Source: Pseudomonadota bacterium
GTDB taxonomy: Bacteria; Pseudomonadota; Gammaproteobacteria; Burkholderiales; JABEVD01
Direction: 5' to 3'
Assembly (NCBI GenBank): GCA_021811205.1
Contig: JAJZPK010000060.1
Location: 1 to 12,176, forward strand
DNA length: 12,176 bases
The notes beneath the pieces are model-generated. The model made no database searches. It worked only from the letters and a program-made list of their open reading frames with translations, and was not told where the DNA came from. Below, piece after piece: positions 1 through 6,061 of the stretch. Each line of letters begins with the position of its first letter. Positions within the stretch are counted from its first letter, which is position 1. Both the position numbers and the translations under genes were made by a program.

Positions 1-1
1 C

Positions 2-442
2 GGCGCGCTGATGCTGGCCGCAGGGGGGTACTGGTTCTGGTTTGCCATCCGCGTCGATGTGTCGGCGGAAGGCCTTCCATGGTTCAGGTTCGAACGCGCT
101 GACCTGTTCATCCTCTCGCTTCTGGCTACATCGACTTTTGCATTGATCTGGTCATTTACCGGCGGCGGAGCAGGCATTTTCTTTGTCTTGTTCGTCCTGT
201 CGAGCACGGTTCTCTTTGGCGGCGTTTACTGGTCCAAGTTTGCCCACATGTTCTTCAAGCCTGCCGCGGCCTACCAGAAAAAAATCACCCGGGCCGATGG
301 TTCCCGGGAGAATCTGCCGCCCGACTACGATTTGACGGATCCTGAAGTGCAGAAGAAATTTCCGGATATCCCCATGTACATGGGCAAGAATCCGCCGAAC
401 ATGGGGCTTTGCATCAAGGCTGAAAGACCGAACCACTACTGA
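2..442 (+). CDS. aprM: AprM-like membrane anchor of APS reductase (5' truncated)
   Basis: This is the C-terminal part of an integral membrane protein directly upstream of aprB and aprA. The frame is open to the left window edge, so the true start lies outside and the internal ATG at 11 need not be used. At least three hydrophobic segments are visible: an aromatic-rich one at the left edge (GGYWFWFAI), one containing LFILSLLATSTFALIW, and one containing FFVLFVLSSTVLFGGVYW. A polar tail of about 60 residues rich in Pro and Lys follows and is probably cytoplasmic. In sulfur oxidisers a gene of this type precedes aprBA and is thought to anchor the soluble AprAB enzyme and pass its electrons to the quinone pool; that role is known from the family, not shown here. 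The stop lies 29 bp before aprB. The name rests mainly on position and membrane topology. Confidence 0.75.
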   Translation, partial: GALMLAAGGYWFWFAIRVDVSAEGLPWFRFERADLFILSLLATSTFALIWSFTGGGAGIFFVLFVLSSTVLFGGVYWSKFAHMFFKPAAAYQKKITRADGSRENLPPDYDLTDPEVQKKFPDIPMYMGKNPPNMGLCIKAERPNHY

Positions 443-471
443 CCTGACTGGTTATTCATAAGGAATTCATC

Positions 472-954
472 ATGCCAACCTTTGTATATATGACTCGTTG
501 CGATGGTTGTGGAGAATGCGTCGACATCTGCCCATCCGACATCATGCACATCGACAAGAAGCTGCGACGCGCTTACAACATCGAGCCCAACATGTGCTGG
601 GAGTGCTATTCCTGCGTGAAAGCCTGTCCTCACCAGGCGATCGATGTGCGCGGTTATGCCGACTTTGCGCCGCTTGGGCACAGCGTTCGAGTGCTCCGCG
701 ACGAAGAGAAAGGAACCATCGCGTGGCGCATCAAATTCCGCAACGGAAAGAAGGACATGGAGCTCCTTGCGCCGATCACGACCAAGCCCTGGGGCAAGCA
801 TATCCCCAAGCTGGCAGAAGCGCCTCCTCCAAGCAAGGAGATGAGAGACAGCCAGCTGCTGTTCAATGAGCCTAAGTACATCCGTATGGATGAAGGTGGT
901 TTGCATACGCTGGAATCCAATGGCCTGGAAATCAAGGAAGGAGTGCAGTACTGA
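472..954 (+). CDS. aprB: Adenylylsulfate reductase, beta subunit (ferredoxin-type)
   Basis: This is the electron-transfer subunit of dissimilatory APS reductase (160 residues, usual for the family). It carries electrons between the FAD of AprA and the membrane partner. Two [4Fe-4S] binding motifs are complete: Cys10, 13, 16 and 20, then Cys42, 45, 48 and 52, each spaced CxxCxxCxxxC with Pro after the last Cys. A Trp (W43) sits inside the second motif, as in known AprB proteins, where a conserved Trp lies near the cluster path. The C-terminal part, about residues 65-160, is the AprB-specific extension that wraps around AprA. The start is supported by AAGGA at 460-464, 7 bases upstream of the ATG. 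The stop overlaps the aprA start by one base (TGATG), so the two subunits are translationally coupled. In this context the enzyme probably works in the oxidative direction, sulfite plus AMP to APS. Confidence 0.96.
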   Translation: MPTFVYMTRCDGCGECVDICPSDIMHIDKKLRRAYNIEPNMCWECYSCVKACPHQAIDVRGYADFAPLGHSVRVLRDEEKGTIAWRIKFRNGKKDMELLAPITTKPWGKHIPKLAEAPPPSKEMRDSQLLFNEPKYIRMDEGGLHTLESNGLEIKEGVQY

Positions 955-2846
955 TGGGCTACCAGACTATTATTGAAGACAATATCGACATCCTGGTTGT
1001 AGGTGCGGGCCTGGGCGGCACCGGTGCGGCATTCGAAGCAAGATACTGGGGTCAGAACAAGAAGATCGTCATCGCCGAAAAGGCGAACATCATGCGTTCC
1101 GGCGCGGTAGCCCAGGGCCTGTATGCGATCAACTGCTACATGGGCACGCGCTTCGGCGAGAACAATCCGGAAGATCACGTGCGTTATGCGCGTATCGACC
1201 TGATGGGCATGGTGCGCGAAGACCTGCTGTTCGACATGGCGCGCCACGTGGACTCCACTGTGCACAACTTCGAAGAGTGGGGCCTTCCCATCATGCGAAA
1301 CGAAAAAAAGGGTTCGTTTCTGCGCGAAGGGCGCTGGCAGATCATGATCCATGGCGAGTCCTACAAGCCCATCGTTGCCGAAGCGGCCAAGAAGTCGGCG
1401 GACAAGGTTTTCAACCGCATCTGCGTGACCCACCTCCTGATGGATGAATCCAAGGAAAACCGCGTTGCAGGGGCCGTGGGTTTCAATGTCCGCACTGGCA
1501 ACTACCACGTGTTCAAGTCCAAGACCGTCATATGCGGTGCTGGCGGCGCATCCAACATCTTCAAGCCGCGTTCCATCGGCGAGGGTGCGGGGCGCGTCTG
1601 GTACGCGCCATGGTCTTCGGGTTCGGCATACGGCCTGATGATCCAGGCGGGCGCGAAGATGACGCAGATGGAAAACCGCATCGTGCTGGCCCGATTCAAG
1701 GACGGCTACGGTCCTGTAGGCGCCTACTTCCTGCATCTCAAGACCTATACACAGAATGCCTACGGCGAAGAATACGAGTCCAAGTGGTTCCCGGCGCTCC
1801 AGCAAATGGTGGGCAAGGAATACCTGGATCCGGAAGTTTCGCACAGGACGCATCGCCCCATTCCGACCTGTTTGCGCAACCACGCCATCATTTCCGAGGT
1901 GAATGCCGGTCGCGGCCCGATTCACATGGTCACCATGGAAGCCTTCCAGGATCCTCATCTCGAAGAGATCGGCTGGCACAACTTCCTGGGCATGACCGTC
2001 GGTCAGGCGGTGCTCTGGGCGGCAACCGATGTCGATCCGAAATACGAGAATCCGGAGCTGACCACGTCCGAGCCCTATGTCATGGGTTCGCATGCGACCG
2101 GCTGCGGCGCCTGGTGCTCGGGCCCTGAGGACGTGTCTCCCCCCGAGTATTTCTGGGGTTACAACAGGATGACGACGGTCGAAGGTCTTTTCGGCGCAGG
2201 GGACGCTGTGGGCGGTACGCCTCACGCCTTCTCGTCGGGTTCATTCACGGAAGGTCGTCTGGCCGCCAAGGCCGCCTGCAAGTATATCGATGACGGCAAG
2301 GCCGAGGGCATACGCGTTTCGGAATCCCAGATCAATCGCCGCAGGGAGGAGATCTACAAGCCGCTGGAAACCTATCGGGTTTTCAGCAACGAAGTGGTTG
2401 CCGGTACGGTCAATCCCAATTTCATCAATCCGAGGCAGGGCCTCGATCGATTGCAGAAGCTGATGGACGAATATTGCGGCGGTTTCGGCGTCAACTACAT
2501 GACCAACGACAAGCTCCTGAACATCGGCCTCAAGAAAATGTACATTCTGGGTGAAGATCTGGAAAAGGTCGCGGCTTCCGACATACACGAGCTGCTGCGT
2601 GCATGGGAGCTGAAGCATCGCTTCCTGACTTCCGAGAGCGTGTTCCAGCATACGCTGTTCCGCAAGGAAACGCGCTGGCCGGGCTACTACTACCGCGGCG
2701 ATGCGATGAAGCTGGATGACCAGAACTGGCATGTGCTGACGGTCTCCCGCCGCGATCCCGAGACGGGCGAGTACACGATGGAAAAAGCCCCGCTCTACCA
2801 CCTGGTGGGCGATGTGGAGAAGGCGCCGCCGGCAGATCATCACTAA
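954..2846 (+). CDS. aprA: Adenylylsulfate reductase, alpha subunit (FAD, catalytic)
   Basis: This is the catalytic flavoprotein subunit of dissimilatory APS reductase (630 residues, full family length). It belongs to the fumarate reductase/succinate dehydrogenase flavoprotein superfamily and interconverts APS with sulfite and AMP. The N-terminal dinucleotide-binding motif VVGAGLGGTG is at residues 15-24. Family-typical blocks follow: SGAVAQGLYAINCYMG (N60), YAPWSSGS (W220), ARFKDGYGPVGA (R247) and GSHATGCGAW (H380). I match N60, W220, R247 and H380 to active-site residues described for the Archaeoglobus enzyme (N74, W234, R265, H398). The pairwise spacings N-W and R-H agree exactly, but the numbering is from memory. 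A GxGD-type FAD block, LFGAGDAVGG, lies near residue 415. The purine-rich AAGGAAGGAG precedes the ATG. The gene is co-transcribed with aprB, and a strong terminator lies 40 bp after the stop. An electron-bifurcating or QmoABC partner is not seen; aprM upstream is the likely partner. Confidence 0.97.
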   Translation: MGYQTIIEDNIDILVVGAGLGGTGAAFEARYWGQNKKIVIAEKANIMRSGAVAQGLYAINCYMGTRFGENNPEDHVRYARIDLMGMVREDLLFDMARHVDSTVHNFEEWGLPIMRNEKKGSFLREGRWQIMIHGESYKPIVAEAAKKSADKVFNRICVTHLLMDESKENRVAGAVGFNVRTGNYHVFKSKTVICGAGGASNIFKPRSIGEGAGRVWYAPWSSGSAYGLMIQAGAKMTQMENRIVLARFKDGYGPVGAYFLHLKTYTQNAYGEEYESKWFPALQQMVGKEYLDPEVSHRTHRPIPTCLRNHAIISEVNAGRGPIHMVTMEAFQDPHLEEIGWHNFLGMTVGQAVLWAATDVDPKYENPELTTSEPYVMGSHATGCGAWCSGPEDVSPPEYFWGYNRMTTVEGLFGAGDAVGGTPHAFSSGSFTEGRLAAKAACKYIDDGKAEGIRVSESQINRRREEIYKPLETYRVFSNEVVAGTVNPNFINPRQGLDRLQKLMDEYCGGFGVNYMTNDKLLNIGLKKMYILGEDLEKVAASDIHELLRAWELKHRFLTSESVFQHTLFRKETRWPGYYYRGDAMKLDDQNWHVLTVSRRDPETGEYTMEKAPLYHLVGDVEKAPPADHH

Positions 2847-2886
2847 ACGAGGCTAAACCCAGGCCTGAATGATTGCGACAGCATTG

Positions 2887-2917
2887 AAAGAGGACCGGCA
2901 TATGTTGGTCCTTTTTT
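2887..2917 (+). terminator. Intrinsic terminator after aprMBA
   Basis: A 10-base-pair stem is formed by AAAGAGGACC (2887-2896) and GGTCCTTTTT (2907-2916), with one G-T pair, a 10-base loop and six T at 2912-2917. It lies 40 bp beyond the aprA stop. It ends the apr transcript, and it shows that the long upstream extension of the next reading frame (an ATG at 2869, before the hairpin) is not the real start. Confidence 0.85.
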
Positions 2918-2964
2918 CATCGGCTGTATCGCTGTGGATAAAATCGCAAAACGTACGTGAGATC

Positions 2965-3315
2965 ATGAACATTCTTGAAAAAACGGATGAAGAGATATTG
3001 GAAATCGCAAACCCCATGTGGGCGGATTTGGTCAAGTATTCGAATGAAGCCAACTACGGCGCTTTCACCCGCAATTTTTCCTCCTCATTCATCCAGGGGG
3101 CAAACGAAATAGAAATGGGCAGGCAGTTCGCGAGAAGCGATCTTGCGAAAAACCTGTCTGAAGATTACACGTATCTTGGCATGATAAGGCGAGGAGAATA
3201 TGTCACGGTCCTGTACAAAGTGGTCAACAAGAAGAACAAGGGTGAATGGCTGGGCAGGCTGGTGCTGGGTTATGAAAACGACAAGGTGAGAATTTTCGGC
3301 GCCACCCTGTTTTGA
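2965..3315 (+). CDS. Small NTF2-like (cystatin-fold) hypothetical protein
   Basis: This is an unrecognised cytosolic protein of 116 residues. An N-terminal amphipathic helix region (MNILEKTDEEILEIANPMW) is followed by YGAFTRNFSS, and then by alternating beta-strand-like segments ending in EWLGRLVLGYENDKVRIFG. This order, with helices first and a long curved sheet after, resembles NTF2/SnoaL-like or DUF4019-type domains. The assignment is a fold guess, not a family match. I chose the ATG at 2965 because the frame extends to an ATG at 2869 that lies before the aprA terminator, while 2965 is the first usual start codon after it. The Shine-Dalgarno sequence is weak (GTGAG), and a TAAAAT box at 2939-2944 could be a -10 element. 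The gene is 18 bp upstream of the SlyD-like gene and probably heads a three-gene operon. No signal peptide or membrane segment is seen. Confidence 0.7.
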   Translation: MNILEKTDEEILEIANPMWADLVKYSNEANYGAFTRNFSSSFIQGANEIEMGRQFARSDLAKNLSEDYTYLGMIRRGEYVTVLYKVVNKKNKGEWLGRLVLGYENDKVRIFGATLF

Positions 3316-3333
3316 TATGGAAATCAGAAGACT

Positions 3334-3843
3334 ATGTCAGATACGATCGAAAAGGAAAAATTCGTTGAACTCAATTACAAGGTCATCGACAACAAAACGG
3401 GCGACATACTCGTTACAGTGGATTATCCGCTGGGTTATGTTCACGGCGTGAATGACGTGATGTCCGAACAGGTGACGAAGGAACTGTACGGGAAGAAGAT
3501 CGGTGATGTGATCGAAGTGCCGATCGACACCGGGCTGTTGTACGGCGAGCGGGACGAATCGCTGGTATTTACCGATCGCATAGAAAATGTCCCTGAAGAA
3601 TATCGGGAAATCGGCATGACCATCACCATGGAAAATGAAAAGGGCGAATCCAGGAATTTCATCGTGACCCGATTCGACGACAAGACATTGACCGTTGACG
3701 GCAACAATCCGCTTTGCGGCAGAGACGTCACCTTCAAGCTGGAAGTGCTGAGCATACGCGATGCCACCGAGGAAGAAATCGAAGCCGGCGGCCCGGTGGA
3801 CGCGAACCCCGATTTGAACGAGATACTCGACCGGGCAAAATGA
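3334..3843 (+). CDS. SlyD-like FKBP-type peptidyl-prolyl isomerase/chaperone
   Basis: This is a cytosolic FKBP-family protein of 169 residues, related to SlyD, which isomerises X-Pro bonds and chaperones folding or metal-protein assembly. Family-like blocks appear in order: an N-terminal strand (FVELNYKVID), a glycine-rich turn (LGYVHGVNDV), GKKIGDVIEVPID, LLYGERDESLV, an insert resembling the insert-in-flap domain (about 90-125), and the C-terminal strand with LEVLSIRDATEEEIEAGG, very like the end of the SlyD FKBP domain. Two differences stand out. The usual GNHPLAG segment reads GNNPLCG here, and the His/Cys-rich metal-binding tail of enterobacterial SlyD is absent, replaced by a short acidic tail. 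Whether isomerase activity is kept is uncertain. The gene lies between the NTF2-like and TPR genes, and its TGA overlaps the TPR start as ATGA. I give no gene symbol because orthology to slyD itself is doubtful. Confidence 0.8.
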   Translation: MSDTIEKEKFVELNYKVIDNKTGDILVTVDYPLGYVHGVNDVMSEQVTKELYGKKIGDVIEVPIDTGLLYGERDESLVFTDRIENVPEEYREIGMTITMENEKGESRNFIVTRFDDKTLTVDGNNPLCGRDVTFKLEVLSIRDATEEEIEAGGPVDANPDLNEILDRAK

Positions 3844-4877
3844 AATTCTCCAACATTTACCTGATCTACCCTGAGAACAGGATTCTGGAGCGTGCGATTG
3901 GCAATTCGATAGGCATGCTGAGCGAAGAATTGGCAGCCGCCGCTATTCCGGACAGGAGGGTGACTGCGGCCGACAATTTTCTTTATACCAGGGGAAACTT
4001 CGAGCAGCACCGTTTCAGCACCAAAATTTTCGAGCCTCTGCGTGAAGCGCTCGAGGCGAGCCCTTCAGCGGGCAATCTGGGAAATGTGCTTGCTGCACTG
4101 GGGCAGCAGCGCAGGGATGCCGAATTGTATGAGAAAGCCATTCAGTGCTTCAATCAGGCATTGGAAGCGATCGATCGGGAGGACTCTCCCATCGAATGGG
4201 CTGCTGCGCAATACAGCTTGGGCACGGCCAATCAGGCGCTCGGCCGGCTGCTGGATGCCGCAAAGCCGTTGAAAGCCGCAGTGGATGCCTATACCAATGC
4301 GCTGCTGATCTGGAAGCGGGACGAATATCCTGAAGACTGGATGCTGGCCATGCATCAACTGGGCGCCACCTTGCATGCGCATGGCAAACTGCTCAAGGGC
4401 AACCGTCAATTTCAAAAATCCGTCGTTGCCTACAAGAATGCGCTTGCCGTACTCGATGCGGACAATTACGCAATGGAGCTGACCGCGACGCACAACAACC
4501 GGGCTGCCGTTCTGCATCATCTCGGAGAGTCGGAAGAAAATCCGGATCGTCTGAAGGAAGCCATAAAATCCTATGAAAAGGCATTGACGGTCAGCATGGA
4601 GCAGCAGCTGCCCATCCATCTGGCAGTCCTCTGCAGAGTGAACAAGGCGACAGCGCAGAATGTGCTTGCTCACATGACAAGCGATGCTGCGCTTGCGGAA
4701 GAAATGGCGGATGAATTCGAAGTGATCATGGAATGTTTCCCTCACGCCCTTCAGCCGCTCTGTTTGAGGCATTGCGAGGAGCAGCTGAAAAAGGCCCGGT
4801 CGCAGCTGAAGGCGGTTGGGCGGAAGCTGGGTGAATCAAACCCGCCCGGAAAGTTTGTAGTCCATGTTGATGAATGA
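3840..4877 (+). CDS. TPR-repeat protein
   Basis: This protein of 345 residues is built mainly of tetratricopeptide-like repeats, a protein-protein binding scaffold. After an N-terminal part of about 75 residues without obvious repeats, helical pairs recur about every 40 residues: near 77-113, 120-160, 166-206 and 213-252, with a less regular one from 259. Typical positions are visible, for example YSLGTANQALG and HQLGATLHAHG, followed by AVDAYTNAL, SVVAYKNAL and AIKSYEKAL. The start at 3840 overlaps the SlyD-like stop as ATGA, which argues for translational coupling. An earlier ATG at 3714 in this frame lies inside the SlyD-like gene and is unlikely. No signal peptide is seen, so it should be cytosolic. 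The 3' end runs 42 bp into the convergent DUF4279 gene. Its partner is unknown; pairing with a prolyl isomerase suggests a co-chaperone or assembly role, which is inference. Confidence 0.85.
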   Translation: MKFSNIYLIYPENRILERAIGNSIGMLSEELAAAAIPDRRVTAADNFLYTRGNFEQHRFSTKIFEPLREALEASPSAGNLGNVLAALGQQRRDAELYEKAIQCFNQALEAIDREDSPIEWAAAQYSLGTANQALGRLLDAAKPLKAAVDAYTNALLIWKRDEYPEDWMLAMHQLGATLHAHGKLLKGNRQFQKSVVAYKNALAVLDADNYAMELTATHNNRAAVLHHLGESEENPDRLKEAIKSYEKALTVSMEQQLPIHLAVLCRVNKATAQNVLAHMTSDAALAEEMADEFEVIMECFPHALQPLCLRHCEEQLKKARSQLKAVGRKLGESNPPGKFVVHVDE

Positions 4878-5252
4878 GCCAGTATCTGCCAGAAAACGGA
4901 TCGTTCGGGCGCCAAACCCGACTTCAGGGGGGGATTCGTCCTTGTCGATGGACAAGGTCAGCGCCACGCCCAGCCTTGGAGAAAGATTGTGGCTTTTGCA
5001 GACATCGACGATTTTTTCCTTGATGGGTTCAAGCTGCTTTACGATGATGTCCGTCAAGGCGAATACGTCCACTTCGCCGGTCACGGTTTCCGTCGACAGC
5101 TCCCAGGAACTGATGACGGGTTTGTCCAGGCCGCTGTATGCGCCGGCAGCATCGACCGAGGTGGGTTCTATCCCAAGCAGGCGCGTAATGTGGTCGGGGT
5201 CAAAATGATAACCCAGCAATGCGAAGTAAGCCCGTCCTTGATTCGATGCCAA
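4836..5252 (-). CDS. DUF4279 domain-containing protein
   Basis: This is a cytosolic protein that I recognise as DUF4279-like from the N-terminal pattern FALLGYHFDPDHITRLLGIEP, shortened here to its key parts: a strand with aromatic residues, then DPDHITRLLGIEPT, then SSWELSTET. A helix (VKQLEPIKEKIVDVC) and two C-terminal strands follow (LGVALTLSID, TIRFLADTGSFINMDY). The function of the family is not known. I place the start at a TTG codon (5250-5252), which gives 138 residues. GAGG lies about 8 bases before it, and the domain begins right after it. The only ATG in frame is at 5369, which would add 39 poorly fitting residues and run into the divergent HIT gene. The 3' end overlaps the convergent TPR gene by 42 bp. 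The domain call is fairly sure and the start is moderately sure. Confidence 0.72.
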   Translation of the reverse strand: MASNQGRAYFALLGYHFDPDHITRLLGIEPTSVDAAGAYSGLDKPVISSWELSTETVTGEVDVFALTDIIVKQLEPIKEKIVDVCKSHNLSPRLGVALTLSIDKDESPPEVGFGARTIRFLADTGSFINMDYKLSGRV

Positions 5253-5265
5253 GATGGTTTCCTCG

Positions 5266-5293
5266 TTAACAAGATTCTCTGTCGGAGTATAAC
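5266..5293 (+). promoter_or_regulatory. Candidate sigma-70 promoter for the HIT gene
   Basis: TTAACA (5266-5271) and TATAAC (5288-5293) each match the -35 and -10 consensus at five of six positions and are 16 bases apart. Transcription would begin near 5300, just before the strong ribosome binding site of the HIT gene. The -35 box overlaps the presumed ribosome binding region of the divergent DUF4279 gene. Confidence 0.45.
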
Positions 5294-5319
5294 GTATAGA
5301 CTGAAAGGGAGGTGTTCCG

Positions 5320-5721
5320 TTGTCGTCTGAAGCAAAAAGAGACCCCAATAATCCATGCCTGTTCTGCAAGGATCCGCGTGGGGTGACGATACAGCATGAA
5401 CTGGCTTTCAGCGCCCGCGATTCCTATCCGGCGAGTCCGGGGCACACCCTGATCATTCCGCGCAGGCATGTCTCCAGCTTTTTCGAACTGACGCCCGAAG
5501 AAGTGGCGGCCTGCATGGAGCTGATCGGGGAGGAGAAAAGACTTATCGATGAAGAGTTCAATCCGGATGGCTACAATATAGGCGTCAATGTGGGATCTGC
5601 GGCCGGGCAAAGCATCTTCCATGTCCATATTCACCTCATTCCCCGCTACAAGGGGGATGTCGAGAATCCCCAGGGAGGAGTGCGACATGTGATTCCAAAA
5701 AAGGGACATTACACGCGCTAA
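5320..5721 (+). CDS. HIT-family nucleotide hydrolase/transferase
   Basis: This is a small histidine-triad protein of 133 residues. Members of this superfamily hydrolyse or transfer nucleotidyl groups, for example from AMP-lysine-type adducts, dinucleoside polyphosphates or adenylated intermediates. The triad His-x-His-x-His is at H101, H103 and H105 (HVHIHLIPR). An N-terminal Cys13-x-x-Cys16 (CLFC) together with His42 and/or His50 (GHTLIIPRRH) fits the zinc site found in many bacterial HIT proteins. The start is a TTG at 5320. GGGAGG ends 7 bases before it, and no ATG in this frame lies between the promoter-like sequence and the domain. The protein is cytosolic. A role in handling APS or another adenylate would fit the apr neighbourhood, since some HIT enzymes cleave APS, but this is speculative. 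The exact substrate cannot be read from the sequence. Confidence 0.93.
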   Translation: MSSEAKRDPNNPCLFCKDPRGVTIQHELAFSARDSYPASPGHTLIIPRRHVSSFFELTPEEVAACMELIGEEKRLIDEEFNPDGYNIGVNVGSAAGQSIFHVHIHLIPRYKGDVENPQGGVRHVIPKKGHYTR

Positions 5722-5731
5722 GCAGTATAAT
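5703..5731 (+). promoter_or_regulatory. Candidate promoter for the 56-residue protein gene
   Basis: A perfect TATAAT (5726-5731) lies just after the HIT stop codon. GGGACA, four of six matches to the -35 consensus, is 17 bases upstream inside the end of the HIT gene. Transcription would begin near 5738 and give a leader of about 77 bases. Confidence 0.4.
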
Positions 5732-5743
5732 TTTATTGGATAT

Positions 5744-5773
5744 GCGGGAGGATGCCAGGTTATGTTCCCCCGC
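5744..5773 (+). other. Leader hairpin before the 56-residue gene
   Basis: GCGGG (5744-5748) pairs with CCCGC (5769-5773). Two more G-C pairs can form past a bulged A, leaving a loop of about 15 bases. TTTC follows. It could be a weak terminator of the HIT transcript or a structured 5' leader of the next gene. The choice cannot be made from the sequence. Confidence 0.3.
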
Positions 5774-5814
5774 TTTCAACCACCCGTTTTCTGCAATCTC
5801 AAGGAGACATGATC

Positions 5815-5985
5815 ATGAGTGAAGAAAAGAAGGTTTTTTGCCGTCCCAAAGTACCAGACGGCCACGCATTTCACGTGACGACACGTCAGAAAGAAATTGT
5901 GCCTGGACAGTTTTTTGTGGGTTATGAAACCACATGGGAGCCGCACCAGAAAGAAGTGCCTTACACCACCCCCAAGAAGCCTTGA
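5815..5985 (+). CDS. Small hypothetical protein, 56 residues
   Basis: I do not recognise this protein. It is 56 residues long, polar, rich in Lys, Pro, Thr and aromatic residues, with no signal peptide or membrane segment, so it is probably cytosolic. It has a single Cys (FCRP near the N-terminus), and a middle VPGQFFVGYETTWEP looks like two short beta strands. The start at 5815 is favoured because AAGGAGA (5801-5807) lies 8 bases upstream. The ATG at 5809 is too near that site, and an ATG at 5752 lies before it. A promoter-like TATAAT upstream and an intrinsic terminator 22 bp after the stop mark it as a separate single-gene unit. Such signals make a real gene more likely than a chance frame. 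Confidence 0.75.
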   Translation: MSEEKKVFCRPKVPDGHAFHVTTRQKEIVPGQFFVGYETTWEPHQKEVPYTTPKKP

Positions 5986-6007
5986 GGCAAGATTGCATCT
6001 GCAAGTC

Positions 6008-6043
6008 AATGGCGCATCCATTTTCAAAACGATGCGCCATTTT
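6008..6043 (+). terminator. Intrinsic terminator after the 56-residue gene
   Basis: A perfect 11-base-pair stem is formed by AATGGCGCATC (6008-6018) and GATGCGCCATT (6031-6041), with a 12-base loop. Its last two bases and the following TT give a run of four T. It sits between convergent genes and may also slow transcripts arriving from the DUF934 gene on the other strand, although the T run there is poor. Confidence 0.75.
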
Positions 6044-6061
6044 CACGCAGCCCTGAATGGG

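Noticed and set aside
654..2225. Open frame of 523 codons on the - strand opposite aprB/aprA
   Set aside because: It lies fully antisense to two certain genes, has no domain pattern in its translation, and is explained by the codon bias of aprA.
2869..2964. Longer N-terminus for the NTF2-like gene starting at 2869
   Set aside because: It would place the aprA intrinsic terminator inside the coding region; the first usual start after the hairpin is at 2965.
3714..3839. Longer N-terminus for the TPR gene starting at 3714
   Set aside because: It would overlap the SlyD-like gene by over 120 bp in another frame; the ATGA overlap at 3840 is the normal arrangement.
4065..4772. Open frame of 235 codons on the - strand opposite the TPR gene
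   Set aside because: It is antisense to a gene with clear TPR repeats and operon coupling, and it has no supported start or domain.
5253..5369. Longer DUF4279 start at the ATG ending at 5369
   Set aside because: It adds 39 residues without domain character and overlaps the HIT gene start and its promoter-like sequence; TTG at 5252 has a fitting GAGG.
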